A stretch of DNA of 11,125 nucleotides, taken from the NCBI GenBank assembly GCA_900769145.1, contig CAAGFN010000141.1, positions 1 to 11,125 of the forward strand. Reading direction: 5' to 3'. The DNA is from Rikenellaceae bacterium. GTDB taxonomy: Bacteria > Bacteroidota > Bacteroidia > Bacteroidales > UBA932. The notes beneath the pieces were generated by a model. It did no database searches and had not been told where the DNA came from. It worked only from the letters and a program-made list of their open reading frames with translations. Each line of letters begins with the position of its first letter. The first letter of the stretch is position 1. Positions 1 to 7,931 of this stretch are shown here, one piece after another. Position numbers and translations under genes: made by a program.

Positions 1-1135
1 GAAGATAATGTCCATCAGCATCCTTCGGAGCATTGGCAGGCATCAGGTCAGGCCACTTGGCATTGAAATCAGCCATTGTGGGGATGTTCTGCTCCCATGG
101 CTCAACATCCGGGAAATAGTATGGAGAGTACATGTCGTCATAGTAGTACTCGTCGGCAAGACCGGCGAAACTGTGTCCGAACTCGTGTACGACAACCGGC
201 CTGAAACCCGAGTGATGGGCAGTGGTGAGAGTGTATGAATTGTAAATGCCGCCTCCGCCGTAAGTGTCTGTATTGGCGAGGATTATGATATGCTCGTATG
301 CAATGCCCTGGAGCCTGTCGGCCATATCCTTGAGCCTCAATGTGGTAAGATACCTGTCCATATAGAAGGTGCTGAAGCCGGAGCTGAGCGGTGTTCTCTT
401 CCAGTCATTCTCGAGAGGAACGGTCACCCCGCTCTCCTCTGAAGGCAGGGCAACGGCCACGAAGTTGAGCCTGTCACGATATTTTGCGAACGGCTCGTGC
501 GAGAGCAGGGCATCCACGGCAGCCTGGGCATCCTTGTAGAAAAGCTTTGCCTCCTTGGCTGTATATCCCTCTGCAACTATGGCTATGTCAATGCATTCCT
601 CGGTGCTTCCACTCTGGAGAATATACTTGTGTGGAGCAGGCTTCGGAGTCATTTTCCTGATGAGAATATCGTCCGGCTTCACCGCATGTGTCAAGGAGGC
701 ACATTTCACTCCCTTGTGGTTGAAAAGGTCCACGGTAACAGTGGCCGCTTTCTTCGGCATCGGAATCAGATATACATTTTCAAAGGACTTCTTGACCATG
801 GTGGCCTCCTCGGTTGTCTGCCATTCCTGGAACAATGTCGAGAACGTCAGTTTATAAAGGACAGTGTTGCTGGCGGAGTCCCTGAGGGTGATGCAGCCGT
901 TCCCTGCAACCGGGACTTTATCCAGATTGACCCTTCTACCTGCCCAGCCCTCGGACAATGACATCTCATCCAGATAGATTTCCTGGCTGGTGGCATCTCC
1001 GGCAAAGATATAGTCAATGCGCAATGTCCTGTTGCTCAGGTATTTGTCAAAAATGCCCCCGGCATTGTCCTGTGCCTGGGCATTAACTGCGGCCAACATT
1101 GCGGCAGCCGCCAATGATAGAAACATCCGTCTCAT
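1..1135 (-). CDS. Secreted M64 (IgA-type) zinc metallopeptidase, C-terminus off the left edge
   Basis: The 378 residues in the window read without a stop from ATG at 1135. The N-terminus (MRRMFLSLAAAAMLAAVNAQAQ) is a typical signal peptide with likely cleavage after AQA, so the protein should reach the periplasm or beyond. A beta-rich N-terminal region (about residues 25-175) matches the accessory domain usual in Bacteroidales M64 peptidases, and the catalytic region follows. The zinc motif HEFGHSF is at residues 317-323, with ligands H317 and H321 and catalytic E318, followed by LADEYYYD, typical of M64 (IgA endopeptidase-like) enzymes. Family members are usually a little over 400 residues, so roughly the last 50 are missing. 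It starts one base after the folE stop and has no promoter of its own that I can see, so co-transcription with folE is likely. The substrate cannot be told from sequence; cleavage of host IgA is known only for a few relatives. Confidence 0.9.
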   Translation of the reverse strand, partial: MRRMFLSLAAAAMLAAVNAQAQDNAGGIFDKYLSNRTLRIDYIFAGDATSQEIYLDEMSLSEGWAGRRVNLDKVPVAGNGCITLRDSASNTVLYKLTFSTLFQEWQTTEEATMVKKSFENVYLIPMPKKAATVTVDLFNHKGVKCASLTHAVKPDDILIRKMTPKPAPHKYILQSGSTEECIDIAIVAEGYTAKEAKLFYKDAQAAVDALLSHEPFAKYRDRLNFVAVALPSEESGVTVPLENDWKRTPLSSGFSTFYMDRYLTTLRLKDMADRLQGIAYEHIIILANTDTYGGGGIYNSYTLTTAHHSGFRPVVVHEFGHSFAGLADEYYYDDMYSPYYFPDVEPWEQNIPTMADFNAKWPDLMPANAPKDADGHYL

Positions 1136-1136
1136 A

Positions 1137-1724
1137 TTATTTTATCAAATTAAGGAACTCGTTCCTGGTCCTGGCCGAAGTAAGGAATGCGCCCGAAAAG
1201 GCTGAAGTAGTGGTCACCGCATTGGATTTCTGCACTCCCCTGATCTGCATGCAGGTATGAGTAGCCTCGATTACGACAGCAACGCCGAGCGGATTCAACG
1301 CCTCCTGGATGCAGTCCCGAATCTGGACGGTGAGCCTCTCCTGCACCTGAAGCCTGCGGGCGTATGTCTCCACCACCCTCGCTATCTTGCTGAGCCCTGT
1401 AATCTTGCCGTTCGGGATGTAGGCCACGTGAGCCTTCCCCAGGAACGGTAGCATGTGGTGTTCACAGCTCGAATAAAGTTCAATGTCCTTGATAAGGACC
1501 ATCTGCTGATACTCCTCGTCAAAAATGGCGGACTTGATAATCTCAACGCCATCCTGGGCATAGCCCTTGGTCATGAACTGCATTGCCTTTGCAACCCTCT
1601 CCGGCGTCTTCAGCAAGCCCTCCCTCTCCGTATCCTCACCGAGAAGTTTCAATATTTCCTTGACGTGAGCCGCAATCTTCGCCGTGGTCTCATCATCGTA
1701 CCTATCTTCAGAAAAATATGCCAT
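1137..1724 (-). CDS. folE: GTP cyclohydrolase I (type IA, zinc-dependent)
   Basis: A 195-residue protein that converts GTP to 7,8-dihydroneopterin triphosphate, the first step of tetrahydrofolate synthesis and also a source for queuosine-type deazapurines. It is a cytosolic homo-oligomer. The zinc ligands are C87 and H90 in SSCEHHMLPF and C158 in THTCMQIRG. The 71-residue spacing from C87 to C158 equals that of C110 and C181 in the E. coli enzyme. LLKTPERVAKAM, GLSKIARVVETYARRLQVQER and a C-terminal RTRNEFL are all standard. A TTG start at 1751 would add nine residues, but ATG at 1724, preceded by an A/T-rich stretch, fits family starts better. The gene has a consensus promoter about 100 bases upstream and is followed after one base by the M64 peptidase gene. 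The chemistry is confident; which pathway it serves here is not shown by the neighbours. Confidence 0.97.
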   Translation of the reverse strand: MAYFSEDRYDDETTAKIAAHVKEILKLLGEDTEREGLLKTPERVAKAMQFMTKGYAQDGVEIIKSAIFDEEYQQMVLIKDIELYSSCEHHMLPFLGKAHVAYIPNGKITGLSKIARVVETYARRLQVQERLTVQIRDCIQEALNPLGVAVVIEATHTCMQIRGVQKSNAVTTTSAFSGAFLTSARTRNEFLNLIK

Positions 1725-1820
1725 TTTAACTAATAATTCATTGATAATCAATCAGTACCTAACAAAAATCTTCTCCGGTACATTTGTCATCCGCAGTCTT
1801 TACGGTTCATTATTCCGTAG

Positions 1821-1852
1821 CAAATGTAATAAATTTACAGAAAATATGCAAT
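1821..1852 (-). promoter_or_regulatory. Bacteroidota-type promoter for folE and the M64 gene
   Basis: Reading the minus strand, a -33-like ATTG (1852-1849) is followed by 20 bases and then TACATTTG (1828-1821), a full match to TAnnTTTG. Transcription should begin near 1816, leaving a leader of about 90 bases before the folE ATG. An inverted repeat, TACGG-9-CCGTA (1801-1819), lies over the predicted start site. Confidence 0.6.
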
Positions 1853-1867
1853 CTAGAAGAAGAATTA

Positions 1868-4800
1868 TCACGTAGAATCCAATTGAGGCGCGCGCCGCAA
1901 TTTCAAGTCAGGAAGGATGAGGGCAAACTCTTCGCTATCAGGAGCAGCATCCTTGGGCTTCCAGGCGACGATGAAACGGACAGATGCGGAGACGACCTCA
2001 AATCCACGTTCTTTCCAGACATTCAATTCTTTCTTCATCGCAGCGGAAAGTATCGCGACGCAGGCTCCCCTTTCTTCCTGCCCGGCATCATTCTTTGTAA
2101 CCTGATATAGTTTATTCCCGGAGAAAGCCAGGGAATCACCGCTGCGCAAAGCAAGAATCTCCTTTTTCCTGGACTTGAAGTAATCCAGGAAAACATCCTT
2201 GTAGGACATCTGGAGGACAATTTCCTCCGGCATTGGATACTGTTTAGTGTCAAGGTTGTATGATGCTCCTTCCAATCCGCCGAATATTCTTGACCCAGTG
2301 TGGATGAAAAGCCTCTTCTTCGCCCTGGTCATGCCGACATAATACTTCCGCATCTGGGCATCATCCTGCTGGGTGCCATCCTTGACGAGCATATATACAT
2401 TGTCAAATTCAAAGCCCTTTGATTTATGGATAGTTGATATTATCACATCGGCCCCGGTGAAATCATTGAAATCCTCCAATTTGGACTCGTGTGCAAACTC
2501 CAGGAAGTCGGTCCAATATTTTTCCATTACGGTCTTCTCGAACTTGGCCATGAAATTCAATACATAGGGCAGACAAGAACTTCTTGAATACAAGCATTTC
2601 AATGCATCTTTGGCAGCACTCCAGGCCGCCTCGGATATAACAGGCAGGATCTGGCCGCCGGGAAGGGTCATCTCCTTCCGCAATTTTTTGAAAAGATACT
2701 TCATCTCGGCCAGCCTTGTGAACTTCAAGTCTTTTCCCATTGTCTGGACGAGACGGGCCTGTACGCCCTTTTTTGCCAGCATTGCAAGTATCAGGGCGGC
2801 CTCCTCATTGGTCTGGGTCAGCACGCAGGCAGTGCCGCCATCACCCCTTCGCCGCATCAGGTCATTCACCAGAGGCTCATACATGACATCTGAAGTATGC
2901 AGGACGACTTCCACACTGCCATTATCGTCCGTAACCGCCTCAATCGGGGTTTTCTTCAACCTGTTTCCTATCCGTTGCGTGAACGCATTGGCAAATTTCA
3001 CGATATTGCGGCTGCTGCGGTAGTTCTGTGTCATTTCAATGAAGCGGCCTCCGGGTCTCCCGGCCAGCATCCGCAAATACTTGGAGTCGGAACCCCTGAA
3101 TTCAAATATATTCTGGTCGTCATCACCCACGGCTATCACCCTCAATTCCTCATTGCGGTCAATAATAGCCTTCACGAGTTCGTAATCCTCACCGGACATG
3201 TCCTGGGCCTCGTCAATGACAAGTACGGACTTGGATATCCGCGACGGCTCGGCCTCCCCGTCTACAATAAGTTTCGTAGCCCTTGCCACCACATCATCCG
3301 CATCATCAAGATTCCCGACACGTCCGAGAATATCGAAGGCGTATGAATGGAAAGTCTTGATTTCCACAAACATAGCTGCATTGCCAATCAATTGTGCAAG
3401 CCTCTCCTTGAATTCCGTGGCCGCAGTCCGGGAGAAAGTAAGCATAAGAAGCTGCTCGTGCTTGACATCCTCGAGCATCAGGATGGAAGCAAGTTTGTGG
3501 ACAAGAACCCTGGTCTTTCCGCTTCCCGGGCCTGCGGCGACCACGATGCAGCGGGATTCTTTGTCATTGATGATTTCCATCTGCCGCTGCGAGAGCTGCC
3601 TGAAAAGCTGGTTGTATTTGGCCGGGGTAAGATTGCGTTCGATTTCCTTCACGCGCTCTCCCTTGAAGTACTTGGCTATGAATTTCTTGTAATCCATCCG
3701 GAAGTAGTCGCTGACATAGGCCAGGGCGGCATTGTAATCTTTTACCATGAGATTTGCGTACTCCCCGACAATGTGGACCTGCTGGATCTTCTGCCTGTAG
3801 AATTCGTCCAGCATCTTGTAGTCATCTTTCTTGTACTGGAACTTGGCATCCTTGACCCGGCGGATATCCATGGCGTTGTAAATCACGAGGAAGCCACCCT
3901 CTATCTTCAACGCCCCAATCTTCGACAGGTACAGCAGTGCCTCCTCGACATCCTCGCTCCGGTAATTCCCCGCATTGTCGAATAGTCCAGGTCTCGCGTT
4001 CAGGGCATTGAGCAGTTCCAGGACAGAGAAATGAAGTGCCTGGTCCTCCCGTCCAACGACTTGCCCGTAAAGGAACTCTATGACAAACTTGCTGACATCT
4101 ATCCTTCTTTCATGTTTGGCGAGGCTTGCCGCCCTGTCATTGACAAGGTTGAGCCTCATCATTCCCCCGCCTGCACCTCCTGTGTTCTTGAGGTAGCCTT
4201 TGATTGTCAGGAAAAACAGGATTGTCCTGATATCCTTCTCGGAAGTGGCCTGTATTCCATCCTTGACCGCGTCATCATTCAATTGCTTTGCAGTGACGCT
4301 GATACCTTCATCCGGAATCTTCTCAAGCAGGTACCGCTCGATTCGTGTGAAACGGTCCAGGACAGCATTCGCCTTTTTCCCGGTGGCACCTCCATCATTG
4401 AGAAACACTGTCAAGTCCTTCGAGTCAGCCAGAATCCCCTCCTGCCTCATCCTGTCCACGGCGGAGATTACTTCGCTCTTTGTAAGTGCAAGTATGTCAG
4501 CGAGATAATCAATACGGGACTCAGCTTCGGAGCCAATCCCCCTCGATTTGTATTTCTCAGAAATAAGCGACTTGATTATGCGGATGGCCTTCTCCCTGTC
4601 CTTCTCGTCGAAGAGTACAGATTTTTCCAGGCGTTCCCTTGCCTCATCCATATTGCGGACGGTAATGCCTGTCGCATAAACGTGCGGGACATTGTTTCCC
4701 CTTTCCAGATAGCCGCTCTGCTCCAATGCGGCGACTGCCGTCCTTACCCTTGTCTCAACGTCATTGACAGAATCATCCCACCCGGCCGCACGGGCTATTT

Positions 4801-6832
4801 CAAGGGCGGAGCAGCATATGCGGGGACGCTGCCTGGTCATTGACTTCACTGCCCGCCAGACTTGCTGTATCTCACTGAGGCTGAGCTTGGTCTGATTGAG
4901 GAGGATGAAATGTTTGTCCAGGTCGGCATCATTGTACAGGACATAGCACCTGGCCTCAAGATGCGGGTCCCTGCCTGCCCTTCCGGCCTCCTGCACGTAG
5001 TTTTCGAGCGAATCGGAGATGTCATAATGAATCACCAGGCCGACATCCTTCTTGTCCACGCCCATGCCGAATGCCGATGTGGCCACGATAATCCGGGTCC
5101 CGCCGGACATGAAAGCCTCCTGGTTCCGGACTTTTTCGTCAACATCCATCTTCCCGTTGAACGGCAATGCCGGATAGCCGTCCGAAGTCAGTTTCCGGGC
5201 AATGTCTTTAGACCTTTTAGTCCTTGACACATAGATAATTACAGGGCAGTCCGACTCCGCAACAAGATTTCTGAGCAGGGAATATTTCGCATCGTCGGTC
5301 TCTGCATAAAGAACGGAATAGTGGAGATTGGTCCTGGATGCCGATGATGCGAACAGGGCGAGTTCAATTCCGAGTTCCCGCCGGAAATAATCACATATAT
5401 CCTGGATGACTTTCTGCTTGGCAGTCGCCGTAAAACAAGAGACCGGAATCGGCTCAAAGGATTGTTTCTTCTTCCGGTACTCCCGGATAAACCTTCCGAT
5501 ATACATATAGTCCACCCGGAAGTCATGGCCCCAGGCAGAGAAGCAATGCGCCTCGTCAATTACGAAGCGGACCACTGTACGGGAGAGCAGGATTTTCTCT
5601 ATAGTCTTGGACCTCAGCATCTCAGGGGAGATATAGAGCAGCGATGCCTCCCCGTCACGCACTCTTTCAATGGCGTTGGCCCTCTCAATCGGGTCGAGAA
5701 GCCCGTTGATGGTGACGGCATCAGGGATTCCGCGGTCGGCCAGGTTGTCCACCTGGTCCTTCATCAGGGACTGAAGCGGGGAAATCACGACTGTGAGGCC
5801 TCGGATTGCACGCCCGGCCATGAGAGCCGGCAATTGGAAAGTCAATGATTTTCCTCCGCCGGTGGGGAATATCGCAAGCAGGGATTTGCCCTCTACGGCA
5901 GCCCTGGCGGCATTCTCCTGCAATGATTCCCCATCGTATTTCCGGAACTGGTCAAAGCCGAAAAACCGCTTCAGGTTTTGGTGCAGGTCAAGTGTATTGT
6001 CGCAATATGCACAGCCCTCGGCACAGCGGGTATGCCTGAGCAGGTGAAGAAGATATTCCACTTCCGGATAATTGTACAGTACCCATGGCGGGGTCACTGA
6101 CCGGTAGTCGGTGGTGCTGGCCAGGGAGAGGGCATAGGCCAATGCGACAGGATGCCTCTCTATCATCATTTCCAAGTCAGAATGGCCGCAGATCCGGCCC
6201 TCAAAGGTACGGGCAATGTGGGATGCGGCTTCCTTTACAGAGCCGGGATTATCTTCTTCCAGGCCAAATCCGGAAACAAGTTCAAGAAAGCCGTCGAATT
6301 CAGCATTGCCCTTAAGGAGATATCTGAAAATCAAGCGTTTGGCTGGAGAGAGACGGCTCCACTGTGAAACTTCGTCCATAAGAAGGTCCCTGGCTTTCAT
6401 ACAGTCATTGACCGGGTTGTTCAACTGGTCACATTGGAGTTTGTCGTCCTTGAGGAGTTTGTGGTATGGCCTTTCCGGGAAGAGCAATGGAGACATATAA
6501 AGTGTATCCACGGCAATCCATTCTTTCTCCCCGTCCGGGAAGTCATGGTGTACAATGCAGGAGTCCTGGTTGGGGAAAATGTATTTCAGGTCGTGATGGA
6601 CGACATTGTGCCCGCAGATGAAATCCGCATTGCGGAGCATTTCCAGAGCCTTGTCTTTAGCGGCTGAATGGTATGTGGCACCGTCGCTTGCCAGCACTCC
6701 GATGTCGTGAACCTTATGGTCACCTGTACCCGCCTCTATGTCCAGAAACGCAAGGCCGGACAGGTCCTGCCTGCCCGCAGTTTCTTTTCTGCGCGCATCA
6801 TAATTTCCTATCAGTCTGTTCCAGAATGACAT
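1868..6832 (-). CDS. DEDD exonuclease - RecQ helicase - UvrD helicase fusion protein
   Basis: A 1654-residue DNA-processing protein in three parts. (1) Residues about 25-160 resemble a DnaQ-like DEDD exonuclease: LDIEAG with D31 and E33, and GHNVVHHDL with D81. (2) About 305-640 is a RecQ-type SF2 helicase: FPTGGGKS with K328, DEAH 426-429, FTATA, TSAFGMGVD, and QEAGRAGRD 614-622 with the arginine finger. A winged-helix-like region follows, but the usual four-cysteine RecQ zinc domain is not visible. A CAEGCAYC cluster (C270, C274, C277) precedes the helicase. (3) About 1085-1530 is a UvrD/Rep-type SF1 helicase: AAGPGSGKT with K1106, IDEAQD from D1207, QNYRSS, IHKSKGFEFD from about 1468, and VGMTRAKKR around R1503. 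Both ATPases look intact. The start at 6832 is chosen because an upstream TTG at 6892 lies before the predicted transcription start. Large RecQ-UvrD fusions are known in Bacteroidota; a role in repair or defence is inference. Confidence 0.93.
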   Translation of the reverse strand: MSFWNRLIGNYDARRKETAGRQDLSGLAFLDIEAGTGDHKVHDIGVLASDGATYHSAAKDKALEMLRNADFICGHNVVHHDLKYIFPNQDSCIVHHDFPDGEKEWIAVDTLYMSPLLFPERPYHKLLKDDKLQCDQLNNPVNDCMKARDLLMDEVSQWSRLSPAKRLIFRYLLKGNAEFDGFLELVSGFGLEEDNPGSVKEAASHIARTFEGRICGHSDLEMMIERHPVALAYALSLASTTDYRSVTPPWVLYNYPEVEYLLHLLRHTRCAEGCAYCDNTLDLHQNLKRFFGFDQFRKYDGESLQENAARAAVEGKSLLAIFPTGGGKSLTFQLPALMAGRAIRGLTVVISPLQSLMKDQVDNLADRGIPDAVTINGLLDPIERANAIERVRDGEASLLYISPEMLRSKTIEKILLSRTVVRFVIDEAHCFSAWGHDFRVDYMYIGRFIREYRKKKQSFEPIPVSCFTATAKQKVIQDICDYFRRELGIELALFASSASRTNLHYSVLYAETDDAKYSLLRNLVAESDCPVIIYVSRTKRSKDIARKLTSDGYPALPFNGKMDVDEKVRNQEAFMSGGTRIIVATSAFGMGVDKKDVGLVIHYDISDSLENYVQEAGRAGRDPHLEARCYVLYNDADLDKHFILLNQTKLSLSEIQQVWRAVKSMTRQRPRICCSALEIARAAGWDDSVNDVETRVRTAVAALEQSGYLERGNNVPHVYATGITVRNMDEARERLEKSVLFDEKDREKAIRIIKSLISEKYKSRGIGSEAESRIDYLADILALTKSEVISAVDRMRQEGILADSKDLTVFLNDGGATGKKANAVLDRFTRIERYLLEKIPDEGISVTAKQLNDDAVKDGIQATSEKDIRTILFFLTIKGYLKNTGGAGGGMMRLNLVNDRAASLAKHERRIDVSKFVIEFLYGQVVGREDQALHFSVLELLNALNARPGLFDNAGNYRSEDVEEALLYLSKIGALKIEGGFLVIYNAMDIRRVKDAKFQYKKDDYKMLDEFYRQKIQQVHIVGEYANLMVKDYNAALAYVSDYFRMDYKKFIAKYFKGERVKEIERNLTPAKYNQLFRQLSQRQMEIINDKESRCIVVAAGPGSGKTRVLVHKLASILMLEDVKHEQLLMLTFSRTAATEFKERLAQLIGNAAMFVEIKTFHSYAFDILGRVGNLDDADDVVARATKLIVDGEAEPSRISKSVLVIDEAQDMSGEDYELVKAIIDRNEELRVIAVGDDDQNIFEFRGSDSKYLRMLAGRPGGRFIEMTQNYRSSRNIVKFANAFTQRIGNRLKKTPIEAVTDDNGSVEVVLHTSDVMYEPLVNDLMRRRGDGGTACVLTQTNEEAALILAMLAKKGVQARLVQTMGKDLKFTRLAEMKYLFKKLRKEMTLPGGQILPVISEAAWSAAKDALKCLYSRSSCLPYVLNFMAKFEKTVMEKYWTDFLEFAHESKLEDFNDFTGADVIISTIHKSKGFEFDNVYMLVKDGTQQDDAQMRKYYVGMTRAKKRLFIHTGSRIFGGLEGASYNLDTKQYPMPEEIVLQMSYKDVFLDYFKSRKKEILALRSGDSLAFSGNKLYQVTKNDAGQEERGACVAILSAAMKKELNVWKERGFEVVSASVRFIVAWKPKDAAPDSEEFALILPDLKLRRAPQLDST

Positions 6833-6861
6833 ATTGTTTTTCGTCCAAACCTTGCAAAATA

Positions 6862-6893
6862 CAAATATACTGCAAGTTTCGGAAGTTGCCAAC
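6862..6893 (-). promoter_or_regulatory. Bacteroidota-type promoter for the fusion helicase
   Basis: On the minus strand, GTTG (6893-6890) is followed by 20 bases and TATATTTG (6869-6862), a full match to TAnnTTTG. The predicted transcript starts near 6857, about 25 bases before the ATG at 6832. This excludes the upstream in-frame TTG at 6892 as a start. Confidence 0.6.
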
Positions 6894-6950
6894 GATTAAA
6901 GTTTCGCACGACCTGCACTACTTCAAAGTCATCCAAAAATTGATTTTATT

Positions 6951-6973
6951 CATAAATGAATTTTGCATTTATG
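6951..6973 (+). promoter_or_regulatory. Inverted-repeat operator of the toxin-antitoxin module
   Basis: CATAAATG (6951-6958) and CATTTATG (6966-6973) are perfect reverse complements separated by seven bases. An outer ATTTTA/TAAAAT pair extends the symmetry if a two-base bulge is allowed on the left. The spacer contains the TTTG -33 box, so a protein bound here would block RNA polymerase. This is the usual geometry of toxin-antitoxin autorepression. The likely ligand is the HTH antitoxin encoded just downstream, which is inference. Confidence 0.6.
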
Positions 6974-6992
6974 TAAAATATGATTATCTTCG
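6962..6992 (+). promoter_or_regulatory. Promoter of the toxin-antitoxin operon
   Basis: TTTG (6962-6965) is followed by 19 bases and TATCTTCG (6985-6992), one mismatch from TAnnTTTG. Transcription should begin around 6996-7000, directly before the ATG at 7001. The leader is therefore very short or absent, and the upstream ATG at 6980 cannot be the start. Confidence 0.55.
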
Positions 6993-7000
6993 CAAAAACA

Positions 7001-7525
7001 ATGAAAATGGATCAGACAAGACAGAAAATCGCAGCCGAGCAGATTGAAGAGGCGATGAAGGCCCGGGGGCTGAGCAGGAAGCAGTTCGCGGATTTGATGC
7101 ACAGGAATCCTTCCGAAGTGACAAAATGGTTGAGCGGCAAGCACAATTTCACCATTGCCCTGCTTCAGGAGATATCTAATGTGCTCGGGGTAGAGATTAC
7201 CGGAGTGGAAAACATTGATGCATTGATCGATGGTTTCGAGGATGGCAATGTACAGGATTCATTGGAGGAGCCTGTCGCTGTCTATGGGAAAGGAACCGTT
7301 CTCAGCAGGAAAATCAAGAGGCGTTCCGCTGAGCTCGGAATCAGCGCAAGGAAGTATATTGAAGGTCTGGTGGATGAGGAAATACGCAAATCCACCGAAC
7401 TGCCGAAGATAGCATTGCCGGATGTATTTGATGATGATGTAGAGAAGTTTGCCGGAGTGATGGCCTGCCCGTCTCCGGAAGATTTAGCTAATGATGAAAG
7501 ACTTGCGAGGATATGGAACAAATAA
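7001..7525 (+). CDS. HTH-type antitoxin with ribbon-helix-helix-like C-terminal half
   Basis: A 174-residue protein. Residues 10-66 form a Cro/C1-type helix-turn-helix: SRKQFADLM, then PSEVTKWLSGKHN as recognition helix, then LLQEISNVLGVEI. Residues about 98-130 (GTVLSRKIKRRSAELGISAR onward) read like a strand followed by two helices, as in ribbon-helix-helix antitoxins. The acidic tail (DVFDDDVEKFAGV...ANDERLARIWNK) resembles antitoxin tails that wrap around PIN toxins, including the DUF6364 type. The stop overlaps the PIN toxin start by 13 bases, so the two are translationally coupled. The role inferred is to neutralise the toxin and repress the operon through the inverted repeat upstream. 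ATG at 7001 or 7007 is possible. The HTH assignment is strong; the second DNA-binding-like half is an interpretation by pattern. Confidence 0.82.
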   Translation: MKMDQTRQKIAAEQIEEAMKARGLSRKQFADLMHRNPSEVTKWLSGKHNFTIALLQEISNVLGVEITGVENIDALIDGFEDGNVQDSLEEPVAVYGKGTVLSRKIKRRSAELGISARKYIEGLVDEEIRKSTELPKIALPDVFDDDVEKFAGVMACPSPEDLANDERLARIWNK

Positions 7526-7926
7526 AAGTATTCGTTGACACAAACATTGTTCTGGACTATTTCTGCGGCAGAATGGGAGACATGTGCGCAAAAACAATTG
7601 TCCAATTCGGGAAAGACCCGAGGATTGAACTGTGCGTCTCGATTCTAACGGCCATCAATGCTCTATATATCATCAAGAAGTATGCGACTACAGTGAAACC
7701 TGACGAGATTGCCAGGAAATTCAGGATTCTCCCGCAAGATTATGGACAATACTGCAACGCACAAACTATCAATATCGATGATTTTGAAGATGCCCTGCAG
7801 TTAGCCTGCGCTGTCAGTGGCGGTTGCAGGGTATTCGTAACACGAGACAGGCATCTACTCGATGCTGATATCCGTTCAATTATGGTCCTCTCCCCCGAGG
7901 AGTTCATTGAAAAAGTCAAATTATAA
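7513..7926 (+). CDS. PIN-domain ribonuclease toxin (VapC-like)
   Basis: A 137-residue single-domain PIN protein, probably a metal-dependent RNase. Likely metal-binding acidic residues are D9 in FVDTNIVLDYF, D90/E92/D93 in DDFEDALQLACA, and D112 or D117 in FVTRDRHLLDAD. N49 in SILTAINALYIIKK stands where many PIN toxins have glutamate; asparagine at this place is common in the PIN_3-like group. The C-terminal LSPEEFI is also typical of that group. It overlaps the 3' end of the antitoxin gene by 13 bases, the classic coupling of type II modules. Target RNA is unknown; tRNA or rRNA cleavage is known for other VapC proteins. Confidence 0.88.
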   Translation: MEQIKVFVDTNIVLDYFCGRMGDMCAKTIVQFGKDPRIELCVSILTAINALYIIKKYATTVKPDEIARKFRILPQDYGQYCNAQTINIDDFEDALQLACAVSGGCRVFVTRDRHLLDADIRSIMVLSPEEFIEKVKL

Positions 7927-7931
7927 ATGCC

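Noticed and set aside
4031..4843. A 270-residue plus-strand open frame.
   Set aside because: It lies wholly antisense to the RecQ part of the fusion helicase, whose motifs are unmistakable, and shows no family signal of its own. The plus-strand frames at 3347-3985 and 497-961 are rejected likewise as antisense to the helicase and the M64 peptidase.
6833..6892. N-terminal extension of the helicase from TTG at 6892.
   Set aside because: It overlaps the promoter boxes at 6862-6893, so the codon would precede the predicted transcript start, and the extra residues show no conserved pattern.
6980..7000. ATG at 6980 as the antitoxin start.
   Set aside because: It lies upstream of the -7 box at 6985-6992, and the HTH family begins further in.
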